DNA of 64,000 nt from an uncultured Eubacteriales bacterium (GCA_900317855.1 ONIG01000002.1:62001-126000); one strand, 5' to 3'. Counted from the stretch's first letter, positions 36,224 to 45,232 are shown. The notes: a model not told the origin generated them from the sequence alone. Translations and numbers: made by a program.

Positions 36224-37423
36224 ATGAAAATTCTTGTCATCAATGCCGGCAGCTCCTCCCTGAAGTATCAGCTGATCGACATGGAGACCGAACACGTCCT
36301 GGCCAAAGGTCTGTGCGAGCGCATCGGCATCGACGGCCACCTCAAGCACACCCCGCTCATCGGCGGCAAGCCGGTCTTTGACGAAGACCTGCCGATGCCC
36401 ACCCACTCCGAGGCGATTGCTGCGGTCATCGACAAACTGACCAGCGCCGAGTACGGTGTGGTCACCTCCATGAAGGAGATCGACGCCGTTGGCCACCGTG
36501 TCGTCCACGGCGGTGAGAAGTTTGCCTGTTCCGTCAAGATCGACGACGCCGTCATGGCCGCGCTCGAGGAATGCACGCCGTTTGCCCCGCTGCACAACCC
36601 CGCCAACATCACCGGCATCAACGCCTGCCGCGCCGTCATGGGCGACGACGTGCCGATGGTCGCCGTGTTCGACACCGCATTCCACCAGACCATGCCCGGC
36701 AAGGCCTATATGTACGCCATTCCTTATGAGTATTACCAGAACGACGGCATCCGCCGCTACGGCTTCCACGGCACGAGCCACCGCTACGTGTCCGCCCGCT
36801 GCGCAGAGCTCATGGGCAAGCCCATCGAAGAGCTCAAGCTCATCTCCTGCCACATGGGCAACGGCAGCTCCATCTGCGCGATCGACGGCGGCAAGTGCGT
36901 CGACACGTCCATGGGCTTCACCCCGCTGGTCGGCCTGCCGATGGGCACCCGCTGCGGCGATCTCGACAGTGGTGTCATCCAGTTCATCATGAACAAGTAC
37001 GGCATCAGCATCGACGAAATGCTCAACATCCTCAACAAGAAGTCCGGCGTGCTCGGCGTCTCCGGCGTCAGCTCCGACTTCCGCGATCTCGACGCCGCCG
37101 CTGCCGAGGGCAACGACCGCGCCCAGCTCGCGCTCGACATGTTCCACTACTGGGTCGCCAAAGTCGCCGGCTCCTACGTCGCGGCCATGAACGGCGTCGA
37201 TGCCATCATCTTCACCGCCGGCGTCGGCGAGAACAGCAAGTCCTCCCGCGCCGCCATCGCCGAGTACTTTGGCTATCTGGGCGTGAAGATCGACCCGGTC
37301 GCCAACAGTAAGCGCGGCGAAGACATCATGATCTCCACCCCAGACTCCAAGGTCAAGGTGTTCGTCATCCCGACGAACGAGGAGCTCGTCATCGCCCGCG
37401 ACACGAAGGCCATCTGCGGCTGA
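36224..37423 (+). CDS. ackA: Acetate kinase
   Basis: A 399-residue acetokinase that makes ATP and acetate from acetyl phosphate in fermentation. Motifs: N-terminal [91 protein letters not shown], and C-terminal FTAGVGENS. Full length. AGAAAGGAATCTGAGT precedes the ATG. pta is not next to it here; a strong terminator follows, so it is a single-gene unit. Confidence 0.96.
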   Translation: MKILVINAGSSSLKYQLIDMETEHVLAKGLCERIGIDGHLKHTPLIGGKPVFDEDLPMPTHSEAIAAVIDKLTSAEYGVVTSMKEIDAVGHRVVHGGEKFACSVKIDDAVMAALEECTPFAPLHNPANITGINACRAVMGDDVPMVAVFDTAFHQTMPGKAYMYAIPYEYYQNDGIRRYGFHGTSHRYVSARCAELMGKPIEELKLISCHMGNGSSICAIDGGKCVDTSMGFTPLVGLPMGTRCGDLDSGVIQFIMNKYGISIDEMLNILNKKSGVLGVSGVSSDFRDLDAAAAEGNDRAQLALDMFHYWVAKVAGSYVAAMNGVDAIIFTAGVGENSKSSRAAIAEYFGYLGVKIDPVANSKRGEDIMISTPDSKVKVFVIPTNEELVIARDTKAICG

Positions 37424-37440
37424 GTTTCCCGGGACACAAA

Positions 37441-37472
37441 ACCACGGCGCTGAGATCAGCGCCGTGGTTTTT
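37441..37472 (+). terminator. Intrinsic terminator of ackA
   Basis: Stem AACCACGGCGCTGA / TCAGCGCCGTGGTT with a very small loop, then TTTTTCTCG. It begins 18 bases after the ackA stop. Confidence 0.9.
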
Positions 37473-37558
37473 CTCGTTCAAAGCGGGGCATACTACATTA
37501 TATAATATCCACCCTGCTTTTTTCCACAAAAAACTTCGCCATGACCCGGGAAAAACCG

Positions 37559-37587
37559 TTGACAAAACCTGTCCGGGATGATAAACT
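37559..37587 (+). promoter_or_regulatory. Promoter of rplU-rpmA
   Basis: Consensus TTGACA (37559-37564), 17-base spacer, TAAACT (37582-37587), about 85 bases upstream of rplU. Confidence 0.78.
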
Positions 37588-37674
37588 GTCAAGGCCGCAT
37601 TGAGTGGGTACCAAGCTGAGGCATGCCTCCCGCCCACAAGAGCGAGACTCTACAGAGAGGCAGGTGCAACGAGT
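37588..37674 (+). promoter_or_regulatory. Structured 5' leader of rplU (candidate L21 leader)
   Basis: The region between promoter and rplU is GC-rich and can fold: GGCATGCC and GGGAGGCATGCC-like complements, then CGAGACTCTACAGAGAGGCAGGTG before the start. In Firmicutes an autoregulatory L21 leader RNA occupies exactly this place. The position fits; I could not verify a covariance match. Confidence 0.5.
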
Positions 37675-37989
37675 TTGAAGCACGCTATCATCGTTACCGG
37701 CGGTAAGCAGTACCGCGTGGCCGAGGGCGACGTCATCTTCGTCGAGAAGCTGGATGTCGAGGCCGGCGAGGCTGTGAAGTTTGACCGCGTTCTGGCTGTC
37801 ATCGACGAGGACAAGGCTGTTTTCGGCACCCCCGTGGTGGAAAACGCCGTCGTTTCCGGCAATGTCGTCAAAAACGGCAAGAGCAAAAAGATCCGCGTCT
37901 ACAAGATGAAGCCGAAAAAAGGCTATCGCAGAACACAGGGCCACAGACAGCCCTACACCAAGGTCGAGATCACGAAGATCGAGGCCTGA
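37675..37989 (+). CDS. rplU: 50S ribosomal protein L21
   Basis: A 104-residue L21, the normal family length: [40 protein letters not shown], and the basic C-terminal [19 protein letters not shown]. The start is TTG at 37675 with AGAGAGGCAGGTG upstream; no ATG fits the family's N-terminus, and the upstream in-frame ATG lies inside the leader. A TTG start in a highly expressed ribosomal gene is unusual but consistent with its position. In operon with rpmA, 40 bases downstream. Confidence 0.94.
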   Translation: MKHAIIVTGGKQYRVAEGDVIFVEKLDVEAGEAVKFDRVLAVIDEDKAVFGTPVVENAVVSGNVVKNGKSKKIRVYKMKPKKGYRRTQGHRQPYTKVEITKIEA

Positions 37990-38029
37990 TTTCCGCAACT
38001 GATTTTGACACATGGAGGTGTAATTCGAA

Positions 38030-38293
38030 ATGGCACATAAAAAAGGCATGGGTTCCACTAAGAACGGCCGCGACAGTGAGTCGAAGCGCCTTGGCCCCAA
38101 GAGAGCCGACGGTCAGTTTGTTCTGGCCGGCAACATCCTCGTCAGACAGCGCGGAACGAAGATCCACCCCGGCATCAACGTCGGCAAGGGTAAGGACGAC
38201 ACGCTCTTCGCCCTCGTGGACGGCGTCGTGAAGTTCGAGCGCAAGGACAAGGATCGCAAGCAGGTCTCTGTTTACGAAGAGATCGCACAGTAA
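38030..38293 (+). CDS. rpmA: 50S ribosomal protein L27
   Basis: An 87-residue L27: [25 protein letters not shown]-type [17 protein letters not shown], and [16 protein letters not shown]. In most Firmicutes L27 carries an N-terminal extension cut off by the protease Prp, whose gene lies between rplU and rpmA. Here the protein starts directly with MAHKKG, a TAA stands two codons upstream in frame, and no gene fits in the 40-base gap. GGAGGTGTAATTCGAA precedes the ATG. Confidence 0.96.
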   Translation: MAHKKGMGSTKNGRDSESKRLGPKRADGQFVLAGNILVRQRGTKIHPGINVGKGKDDTLFALVDGVVKFERKDKDRKQVSVYEEIAQ

Positions 38294-38298
38294 TCGCA

Positions 38299-38332
38299 AA
38301 CGGGGTGGGCATCGCGCCCGCCCCGTTTTTCT
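38299..38332 (+). terminator. Intrinsic terminator after rpmA
   Basis: Stem ACGGGGTGGGC / GCCCGCCCCGT around a short loop, followed by TTTTTCT. It separates rplU-rpmA from obgE. Confidence 0.85.
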
Positions 38333-38374
38333 ATCCCCCGCCGGGCTGCCCGGCAACGAAAGTGAGGAATGACC

Positions 38375-39658
38375 ATGGCTTCGCCATTTGTTGATAAAGT
38401 GACCATCACCGTGCGCGCGGGCGACGGCGGCAACGGCGCGGTGACCTTCCACCGCGAGAAATACGTGGCCGCCGGCGGCCCCGACGGCGGCGACGGCGGG
38501 CGCGGCGGCGACATCATCTTTGAAGTGGACGACAACATGTCCACGCTCATGGATTTTCGCTACAAGCGCAAATACGTGGCCGCCAACGGCGCCGACGGTC
38601 AGGGCAAGCGCTGCTCCGGCCGCGTGGGCCAGAGCCTGCACATCCGCGTGCCGCGCGGCACCCTGCTGCGCGACGCGGACAGCGGCGCGATCATGCATGA
38701 CATGTCCTCTGGCGAGCCGTTCGTGGCCGCGCGCGGCGGGCGCGGCGGCTGGGGCAACCAGCATTTCGCCACGCCGACGCGGCAGGTGCCGCGCTTTGCC
38801 AAGCCCGGCCTGCCGGGCGAGAGCCACACGATCCTGCTCGAGCTGAAGCTGCTGGCGGACGTGGGCCTCGTCGGCTTCCCGAACGTGGGCAAGAGCACAC
38901 TGCTGTCCGTAGTGTCAAAGGCACACCCGAAGATCGCAAACTACCACTTCACGACCCTCTTCCCCAACCTGGGCGTCGTGTACGTGTCGGAGGGTTCGTC
39001 GTTCGTCATGGCGGACATTCCGGGCATCATCGAGGGCGCGAGCGACGGTGCCGGCCTCGGCCACGACTTCCTGCGCCACATCGACCGCTGCCGCCTGCTC
39101 GTGCATCTGGTGGACGTCTCCGGCAGCGAGGGGCGCGACCCGGTCGAGGACTTTGAGGCCATCAACGCCGAGCTGCGCGCCTACAGCGACGTGCTGGCCT
39201 CGCGCACGCAGATCGTCGCCGCCAACAAATGCGACCTGCTCGGCGATGACCGCACGAACATTGACCGCCTGCGCGCGCACGTCGAGGCGCAGGGTTACGA
39301 ATTCTTTGAGATGAGCGCCGCCGCCCACACCGGCACGCGTGAGCTCATCCAGGCGTGCGCGGCCAAGCTCGCCGAGATTCCGCCGGTGCCGCCGTATGAG
39401 GCCGACTACGTTCCGCCCGAACCGGAAGTCGGCACGAGTGACGAGCTGCAGATCCGCCACTTTGACGATCTCTGGGTCGTCGAGGGGCCGTGGCTGCAGC
39501 GGCTCATGGGCACGATCAACTTCGGTGACTACGAGTCGCGCATGTACTTTGACCGTGTACTGCGCCAGTCCGGCCTGTTTGACCGGCTCGAGGCCATGGG
39601 CATCGAGGAAGGCGACACGGTGAGCATCTACGATCTTGATTTTGAGTTCCGCTTCTGA
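38375..39658 (+). CDS. obgE: GTPase Obg (CgtA)
   Basis: A 427-residue ribosome-assembly and stress GTPase. The Gly-rich Obg fold occupies residues 1-158 (GDGGNGAVTFHREKYV, GGPDGGDGGRGGDIIF). The G domain has GFPNVGKSTLL (G1), TLFPNLGVV (G2), DIPGIIEGAS (G3), NKCD (G4) and MSAAA (G5). The C-terminal OCT domain covers roughly residues 345-427. Two ATGs occur; 38375 has GAGGA six bases upstream and is preferred over 38369, which is too close to it. rplU-rpmA-obgE is a common bacterial order. Confidence 0.96.
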   Translation: MASPFVDKVTITVRAGDGGNGAVTFHREKYVAAGGPDGGDGGRGGDIIFEVDDNMSTLMDFRYKRKYVAANGADGQGKRCSGRVGQSLHIRVPRGTLLRDADSGAIMHDMSSGEPFVAARGGRGGWGNQHFATPTRQVPRFAKPGLPGESHTILLELKLLADVGLVGFPNVGKSTLLSVVSKAHPKIANYHFTTLFPNLGVVYVSEGSSFVMADIPGIIEGASDGAGLGHDFLRHIDRCRLLVHLVDVSGSEGRDPVEDFEAINAELRAYSDVLASRTQIVAANKCDLLGDDRTNIDRLRAHVEAQGYEFFEMSAAAHTGTRELIQACAAKLAEIPPVPPYEADYVPPEPEVGTSDELQIRHFDDLWVVEGPWLQRLMGTINFGDYESRMYFDRVLRQSGLFDRLEAMGIEEGDTVSIYDLDFEFRF

Positions 39659-39669
39659 CACGAACAAAT

Positions 39670-39712
39670 ATCCCCGTCGGGCGCAGACTGCGTCCGGCGG
39701 GGATTGCTTTTA
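39670..39712. terminator. Bidirectional terminator between obgE and the convergent membrane-protein gene
   Basis: Long stem ATCCCCGTCGGGCGCAG / CTGCGTCCGGCGGGGAT at 39670-39704, followed by TGCTTTTATT on the plus strand; AT-rich on the other side too. Confidence 0.82.
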
Positions 39713-40552
39713 TTCTGTCGCTTCCGGCTTTTGCTCCGGTTCGCTTTCTGCCTTTGACTCCTCCGGCAGGACCACCGGCACGAACTGCTTGGCGATCTTG
39801 TTGTTGCCGGACTTGGCGCTGAAGTAGCCGATAACGCTGAACGTGAGCGCACCGACAAAGTTGACAAACAGATCCTGCATCGTGTCATACAGGCCGACAT
39901 CCAGATAACCGCCGAGACCGAGCGACTTGCCGTTCACAGCCACGTCCGTGATATCATCCACCAAAATAGGAATATTGTTGTTCGTCGGGTCGAGCGTCAC
40001 GGAGGCAAAGGAGTGGATGATCGCGTCCTTCTGCATGTCCATGTGGAAGAGGTAGTCCATTGAGAACTCGAAAAACTCCCACAGCACGCCGACCGTCATG
40101 GAAAAGCAGAACGCCACCAGCGCCAGAAACACCGGCGAGAGCTTGAAATGCTGCGGTTTGTTGCGGTTGAGCAGGTCCACCATGGCGAAACCGAACGCCG
40201 CGCTGATAAAGCCCGTCGTCGTGTGCAGCATGGAGTCCCAATGCGGGTAGGTGATAAAATAGCTCTTGAGCTCGCCGAGGATCTCGGCAGCGAAAATGAA
40301 GATCAGGATAATGATCTCCAGCGTGCTCGGCAGCTCGATGCGGAAGTTGCGCTCCACGAATTGCGGCAGCATGAACAGAATCAGCACCAGCACGCATACG
40401 AACGTGCTCTCATAGTTTTTATGAATGATCGTCATGACCATGACGCCGATGACGATCAGACGCAGGATCCAGTAGACGGCCACGACCGCCGGCTTCGGTT
40501 TGTACTTCTGGTTTTCCTGCTCCATCTTTTTCAGAATCTTCGGGTCGCTCAT
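39710..40552 (-). CDS. Multi-pass membrane protein, YjdF/DUF2238-like
   Basis: A 280-residue protein with six to seven predicted membrane helices and an acidic Glu/Pro-rich cytoplasmic C-terminus. Conserved-looking intramembrane polar motifs include PHWDSMLHTTTGFISAAFGF, FSMTVGVLWEFFEFSMDY and DVGLYDTMQDLFVNFVGA. The H/D and E residues in helices are reminiscent of YjdF-type proteins; function unknown. It lies 38 bases after a PAP2-type gene and behind a MarR regulator, so the three probably form one operon. Confidence 0.75.
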   Translation of the reverse strand: MSDPKILKKMEQENQKYKPKPAVVAVYWILRLIVIGVMVMTIIHKNYESTFVCVLVLILFMLPQFVERNFRIELPSTLEIIILIFIFAAEILGELKSYFITYPHWDSMLHTTTGFISAAFGFAMVDLLNRNKPQHFKLSPVFLALVAFCFSMTVGVLWEFFEFSMDYLFHMDMQKDAIIHSFASVTLDPTNNNIPILVDDITDVAVNGKSLGLGGYLDVGLYDTMQDLFVNFVGALTFSVIGYFSAKSGNNKIAKQFVPVVLPEESKAESEPEQKPEATE

Positions 40553-40590
40553 ATTTATCCTCGCTTATCCATTTCTCTGTTCGGTTTCTC

Positions 40591-41244
40591 TCAGGCGGCA
40601 GCCGACGGCTGACGCCGGTCCACAGCCCGGCGTGCCGCTACGTAAATGATCAGATACAGCACCAGCGACAGCGCAAGCGCCGCAAACACATCCAAAATGG
40701 AGTGCTGCTTGACGAACACCGTAGCCGCGCAGATCGCAACGGCAATGATGACCGCCGGGATGCGCACCTTTTTTAAATATTTGCTGTCAAACGTCACAGC
40801 CAGCACGGCCATGCAGCCGACCACGTGCATACTCGGCAGGACATTCGTCGGCGTGTCGGCCGAATAGATCGCGTTGACCAGCCAGCCGCACAGCGTGCTC
40901 GTGTCCACTACGGACGGGCGCAGCAGCTGGCAGTTCGGCCAGATCATGCAGATTGTCAGCGAGATGGAAAAGCCCGCAATGATAAACGCCGCATAGCGGA
41001 TGAACGCACGGCGATCGTCCTTGAGCAGCGTCACAACGACCGGAACGATCAAAAACGGGTACCAGAGCACATAGGCCAGAATGAACCCCGGCAAAAACGG
41101 GATCTTATCATCCAGCGGCAGGTACGACACGAAGCACCCCTCCGTCGAGGGCACCATGCGCTCGACCAGCGCAAACCAGATCAGATAAATGGGCAAATAC
41201 AACACCAGCAGCACATATTTATGTTCCTGAATATATTTCTTCAT
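40591..41244 (-). CDS. PAP2-superfamily membrane phosphatase
   Basis: A 217-residue membrane protein with six helices. The PAP2 catalytic motifs are recognisable: NVLPSMHVVGCMAVL (His of the central motif) and VKQHSILDVFAALAL (S-x-x-D with the conserved His), while the first Lys/Arg motif is degenerate around PNCQLLRPSV. Such proteins remove phosphate from lipid phosphates or diphosphates. It is preceded by the MarR gene at 40 bases and followed by a YjdF-like membrane protein. Physiological substrate unknown. Confidence 0.82.
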   Translation of the reverse strand: MKKYIQEHKYVLLVLYLPIYLIWFALVERMVPSTEGCFVSYLPLDDKIPFLPGFILAYVLWYPFLIVPVVVTLLKDDRRAFIRYAAFIIAGFSISLTICMIWPNCQLLRPSVVDTSTLCGWLVNAIYSADTPTNVLPSMHVVGCMAVLAVTFDSKYLKKVRIPAVIIAVAICAATVFVKQHSILDVFAALALSLVLYLIIYVAARRAVDRRQPSAAA

Positions 41245-41284
41245 AAATCCGTCTCCTTATCCATGCAAACGCGCACCTGTTCGG

Positions 41285-41707
41285 TCAAGTGCCCGCCTCG
41301 ATCTCCGTGATGCGGCCCAGCAGGCGAATCAGCTCGCGGGAATCCTGCTCGCCCAGCTGCTCCAAAACGCACCGCACATGCGCATGCAGCGTGATGCGCA
41401 TCTGCTCTGTTGACGTGCGGCCGAACTCCGTCAGCTGCACCACAACGCGGCGCCGGTCACAGTCATCTGCACAGCGGCGCAGCATCCCCTTTTCCTCCAA
41501 CGCACGCAGCATCGCAGCCGTGCGCGGCGCGCTCACGCCCAGAACCTCACGCAGTGCACCCGGCGTGCTGCAGCCGTTTTGCGCGCTGAGATAGTCCAAC
41601 AGAAAATTCTCGCCCTTAAGCGGCTCCTGCACACTCTGCGGAATGCAGGACCGGTTCAAAGAAGTAACCGTCTGCAGCAATTCCTCGGTCAGTCGCTGCA
41701 ATTCCAT
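41285..41707 (-). CDS. MarR family transcriptional regulator
   Basis: A 140-residue winged-helix dimer-type regulator: GCSTPGALREVLGVSAPRTAAMLRALEEKGML (recognition helix region) and RRCADDCDRRRVVVQLTEFGR (wing with the DxR motif). Two downstream genes, PAP2 and YjdF-like, form its probable regulon. The sequence TTAAC repeats overlap its own promoter, which suggests autorepression. Ligand unknown. Confidence 0.9.
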   Translation of the reverse strand: MELQRLTEELLQTVTSLNRSCIPQSVQEPLKGENFLLDYLSAQNGCSTPGALREVLGVSAPRTAAMLRALEEKGMLRRCADDCDRRRVVVQLTEFGRTSTEQMRITLHAHVRCVLEQLGEQDSRELIRLLGRITEIEAGT

Positions 41708-41724
41708 GATGCCGCCTCCTTTTT

Positions 41725-41780
41725 GTTAACCCCGTTAATCAGCATTTCGTAATGTTAACACTCCGCCCGGCGATTGTCAA
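41725..41780 (-). promoter_or_regulatory. marR operon promoter with overlapping GTTAAC operators
   Basis: Minus strand TTGACA (41780-41775), 17-base spacer, TAACAT (41757-41752). GTTAAC palindromes occur at 41725-41730 and 41754-41759, plus a GTTAAT at 41734-41739, the second overlapping the -10. Repeated palindromes around the start of a regulator gene are the usual layout of MarR autoregulation; binding itself is inference. Confidence 0.65.
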
Positions 41781-41946
41781 ACCTAATTTATGGGATTTCT
41801 GCGCTTTTGATCCGATGCTTTTTTTCACTCGCTGCACCGCTGCCGGACACATGGCGCCGCTCTGTGAAAAAAATGCGCAAACGGGAAAAAAATTGGCACA
41901 TTTGCAAAATGATGCAACATTTTCCGCGTCTCATGCATTGTAGTTA
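41781..41946. other. Intergenic stretch without recognised gene
   Basis: Between the divergent marR and surface-protein promoters. AT-rich tracts of A occur, but I see no open frame with a ribosome site, hairpin or repeat worth naming. Confidence 0.5.
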
Positions 41947-41975
41947 TTGACGAGCGATTATCAATGTGTTATTTT
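41947..41975 (+). promoter_or_regulatory. Promoter of the surface protein and sortase genes
   Basis: TTGACG (41947-41952), 17-base spacer, TATTTT (41970-41975), leaving a leader of about 105 bases to the ATG at 42088. Confidence 0.55.
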
Positions 41976-42087
41976 ATGAATAGACTGTAAACAATACAAT
42001 TTTCGCCCACAGCAACCGTTCCCCCGCACCCCCGCGCGATCTCTTTTTATCGATCACCAGCTAATGTGAAAGGCGGATGTAATCAAC

Positions 42088-43038
42088 ATGAAAAAAGCAA
42101 CTCATCGCAAGCAGGCACTCATGATTGGCATCTTCTTGCTGGCATTCACGCTGTCGCTGTTTTCGTTCGGCACGACTCCGGCGGCGGCCGGCAACGTGGC
42201 GGGCGTGAGAACGCACCTGTTTTTGACAGTCTTGCGCGACTATGGCCACGATGCGGCCTTCTCCGTGACCTACACGGACGCGCTCGGCACGCACACGAAG
42301 CCCTATCACGCCGGCATGGAAGTGACGGCGTGGTCCCCCGTGACCATCACCTGCACCAACCACCATGTCGACGACTGGAGCATTGATGCCGATGTTCAGG
42401 AGGCCACCATCGTCGGCGTCGGCGGGATTACCTACCCCGGCGGCACGGGCATCCATGTCAAGGGCACGAATACCATCAAGGCGTTTGCCACGAACTTCGG
42501 TCTGCACTACATCAATATCGTTGTCATCCTCGGCGAGGGCAATGATAACGGCGGCGACAATGGCGGCGGCGATAACGGCGGCGGCAACAACGGCGGCAAC
42601 AACGGCGGTGATAATGGCGGCGGCAACAACGGCGGCGATAACGGCGGCGGCAACAACGGCGGCGATAACGGCGGCGGCAACAACGGCGGCGGCAACAACG
42701 GCGGCGGCAACAACGGCGGTGATAATGGCGGCGGCAACAACGGCGGCGGCAACAACGGCGGCGGCAATAACGGCGGCGGCAACAACGGCGATAACGATCC
42801 CAACGGCGGCGGTGACAACGATAACAGCGGCAACACCCCCAACGGCGGCGACAACAATAACGGCGGCAGCACTCCCAATGGAGACAGCAGCACACCGGGC
42901 ACCGGCACCAATTCCAACGCGCCCAAGACCGGTGATACACGCATGATCTGGCTCTTCGTAATGCTGATCGTGATTTTTGCGGCTACCTTTATTGCTACGT
43001 ATCTGAACCGCAGAAAGCATAAGCACCACAACGGCTGA
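42088..43038 (+). CDS. Sortase-anchored surface protein with Gly/Asn/Asp repeats
   Basis: A 316-residue exported protein. The signal peptide is MKKATHRKQALMIGIFLLAF, then a beta-rich domain of about 120 residues (residues 35-150). A repeat tract of NNGG/DNGG units follows (about residues 152-240). Next come a Ser/Thr/Asn/Pro-rich spacer and the C-terminal sorting signal NAPKTGD, a membrane helix and RRKHKHH. The signal is an LPxTG variant. The next gene encodes a sortase, so this is almost certainly its substrate. The repeat tract is probably a flexible stalk or wall spacer. The folded head domain is not recognised. Confidence 0.88.
   Translation: MKKATHRKQALMIGIFLLAFTLSLFSFGTTPAAAGNVAGVRTHLFLTVLRDYGHDAAFSVTYTDALGTHTKPYHAGMEVTAWSPVTITCTNHHVDDWSIDADVQEATIVGVGGITYPGGTGIHVKGTNTIKAFATNFGLHYINIVVILGEGNDNGGDNGGGDNGGGNNGGNNGGDNGGGNNGGDNGGGNNGGDNGGGNNGGGNNGGGNNGGDNGGGNNGGGNNGGGNNGGGNNGDNDPNGGGDNDNSGNTPNGGDNNNGGSTPNGDSSTPGTGTNSNAPKTGDTRMIWLFVMLIVIFAATFIATYLNRRKHKHHNG
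42547..42792 (+). repeat. In-gene GGC-rich tandem repeats coding Gly/Asn/Asp
   Basis: About 245 bases of near-identical 12-base units (GGCGGCAACAAC and GGCGGCGATAAC variants) encoding NNGG and DNGG. Units differ mostly at third bases or A/T swaps between AAC and GAT. Expansion or contraction by whole units keeps the frame, so the length is likely to vary between strains. Confidence 0.9.
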
Positions 43039-43056
43039 GCATACCTCTGAAAGCAA

Positions 43057-43097
43057 TCAAAATGGGTAGCGTCAAATGACACTGCCCATTTTCTTAT
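43057..43097 (+). terminator. Hairpin between surface protein and sortase genes
   Basis: Imperfect stem AAAATGGGTAGCGTC / GACACTGCCCATTTT around AAAT, followed by CTT. Probably a weak terminator or processing site between the two genes. Confidence 0.6.
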
Positions 43098-43109
43098 CAG
43101 GAGTTTTGT

Positions 43110-43835
43110 ATGAAAAAAACCGTTCTCATCGTGATCCGCGTCGTCTGCATCGTCGGATTCTTGGTCTGCGTTGGCGTGCTCGGCTGGTACTGGCACAGTG
43201 ACCGCAGCGACCGCGCTGTCGCAGAGGCGCTCGCCGCCGCGCATGACGCAGCCAGTGCGGAGGCCATGGAGCAGGTGCGTGCAGTTGCCGCCGACAATGC
43301 GGATACGATCGGCTGGCTGCGGATCGACGGCACCAACATCAACAACGTCGTCATGTTTGCCCCCGACACGCCGGGCAAGTACCTGCACATGGACTTCTAC
43401 GGCAAGTGGTCGTACCGCGGCACGCTGTATGTCGCCGAAAACTGCGATGTGCGCACGGCGGACAACATCCTCATCTACGGGCACCACATGAAAGACGGCA
43501 GCATGTTCGGCTCCCTGATCTCCTACAAGGATGCGGCATTTCGCGCTGCGCACCCGATCGTGCAGTTTGACACGCTCTACGCCTCCCATTCGTATGAGGT
43601 CGTGGCCGCGATCGAAACGGAAATCCCCGCTGAGGGCTCTGACGCCTTCCGCTATTACGACTGCACCGGCACCGACCCGGAGCAGTTTGCGCAGTACCTC
43701 GCGTTTATCGAACAAAACCGGTGCTACGATACCGGCATCACGATACAACCCGGCGACCGGCTGCTCACACTGTCCACCTGCGCATACCACACTGCAAACG
43801 GCCGCTTTCTGGTCGTGGCGCGGCAGATCGACTGA
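43110..43835 (+). CDS. srtB: Class B sortase
   Basis: A 241-residue membrane-anchored transpeptidase with an N-terminal signal anchor (VIRVVCIVGFLVCVGVLGW). The sortase core has IGWLRIDGTNINNVVM, the catalytic His in NILIYGHHMKDGSMFG, the catalytic Cys in LTLSTCAYHTANGRFLVVAR and the conserved Arg following it. Class B is indicated by the long beta6-beta7 region with a helix (TDPEQFAQYLAFI). It probably attaches the upstream NAPKTGD protein to the cell wall. AGGAG lies a short distance before the ATG. Confidence 0.9.
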   Translation: MKKTVLIVIRVVCIVGFLVCVGVLGWYWHSDRSDRAVAEALAAAHDAASAEAMEQVRAVAADNADTIGWLRIDGTNINNVVMFAPDTPGKYLHMDFYGKWSYRGTLYVAENCDVRTADNILIYGHHMKDGSMFGSLISYKDAAFRAAHPIVQFDTLYASHSYEVVAAIETEIPAEGSDAFRYYDCTGTDPEQFAQYLAFIEQNRCYDTGITIQPGDRLLTLSTCAYHTANGRFLVVARQID

Positions 43836-43860
43836 ACGTGATCCAGTCCCTTTTGCAGCA

Positions 43861-43894
43861 AAAACCCGCCATCCGTTCGGATGGCGGGTTTTTT
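43861..43894. terminator. Bidirectional terminator between srtB and rplT
   Basis: Stem AAAACCCGCCATCCG / CGGATGGCGGGTTTT with a two-base loop, TTTTTTG on the plus strand and A-rich sequence on the other side. It separates the convergent sortase and rplT genes. Confidence 0.88.
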
Positions 43895-43903
43895 GATACA
43901 GTC

Positions 43904-44257
43904 TTACAGGGCAGCCTTCGCCTGCTCGCACAGAGCGGCGAACGCAGCGGGATCATGGATCGCAGTCTCGGAGAGCATCTTGCGGTTCATGTCGATGCCG
44001 GCCAGCTTCAGGCCGTGCATAAAGGTGGAGTAATTCATGCCGTTGGCTTTGCAGCCGGCGCTGATACGGGTAATCCACAGCTGACGGAAGTCTCTCTTCT
44101 TCTGCTTGCGGCCGACGTAAGCATAGCGGCCGGACTTCATCATCTGCTGGTTGGCCATCTTGTAGTGGCGGGACTTGTTGCCCCAGTAGCCCTTCGCAAG
44201 GCCGAGGATCTTTTTTCTATGTTTGCGCGTCATCATCGCGCCTTTGACTCTTGCCAT
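43904..44257 (-). CDS. rplT: 50S ribosomal protein L20
   Basis: A 117-residue L20: [33 protein letters not shown] at the basic N-terminus, then [29 protein letters not shown]. Besides its structural role, L20 in Firmicutes represses its own operon by binding the infC leader; the leader and attenuator upstream of infC here fit that. Last gene of infC-rpmI-rplT. Confidence 0.96.
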   Translation of the reverse strand: MARVKGAMMTRKHRKKILGLAKGYWGNKSRHYKMANQQMMKSGRYAYVGRKQKKRDFRQLWITRISAGCKANGMNYSTFMHGLKLAGIDMNRKMLSETAIHDPAAFAALCEQAKAAL

Positions 44258-44287
44258 TGTTGTTTCCTCCTATCGTGCGGTCAATCC

Positions 44288-44485
44288 TTATTTATAAGGA
44301 ATCATTTTTCTGATGGTCGCTTCGGTAGTCGCATCCGCATAAGTGGTGGAACGCAGACGACGGCAGCGCTTGGTATCCTTCTTGGTAAGAATGTGGCTCT
44401 TGAACGCGTGGGCACGCTTGACCTTGCCGTTCTTGGTGAGATTGAATCTCTTCTTCGCGCCACTGTGAGATTTCAGTTTGGGCAT
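44288..44485 (-). CDS. rpmI: 50S ribosomal protein L35
   Basis: A 65-residue L35, full length: [34 protein letters not shown], and [13 protein letters not shown] near the end. ATG 44485 has AAGGAAGGAGAAAATACA upstream; the longer frame to 44668 is the overlap with infC. It lies between infC and rplT. Confidence 0.96.
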   Translation of the reverse strand: MPKLKSHSGAKKRFNLTKNGKVKRAHAFKSHILTKKDTKRCRRLRSTTYADATTEATIRKMIPYK

Positions 44486-44510
44486 TGTATTTTCTCCTTC
44501 CTTGGTTTGC

Positions 44511-45044
<534 letters not shown>

Positions 45045-45091
45045 ACGAACACACCTCCATTGGTTGCATCGGGAGCGGTGGCTCCAGGAAC

Positions 45092-45123
45092 AAAAAAGCA
45101 CGGATGCAAGACACATCCGCGCG
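45092..45123 (-). terminator. Attenuator in the infC leader
   Basis: Minus strand stem GCACGGATG/CATCCGTGC type (with a G-C/A variant) at 45123-45098 and TTTTTTG after it, about 48 bases before the infC start. Together with the preceding hairpins this is the expected L20-controlled attenuator, the infC-rpmI-rplT leader known from Firmicutes. Confidence 0.75.
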
Positions 45124-45232
45124 CATAAAACACACATACCTCCCGGACGGGAGCGGGTTTTATTGACCGCGGACCGCCTTTGCGGCCGGGTGAGGCTGCC
45201 CAGAGGGCGCCCACTTTGTTGTCAGCTTTTAT

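Noticed and set aside
42547..42792. CRISPR or non-coding satellite repeat
   Set aside because: The repeats stay in frame within a signal-peptide/sorting-signal protein, so they are coding.
42507..43931. Pro/Leu/Ser repeat protein on the minus strand over the sortase region
   Set aside because: It is the reverse of the Gly/Asn codon repeat and of the sortase gene; no signal, start or motif.
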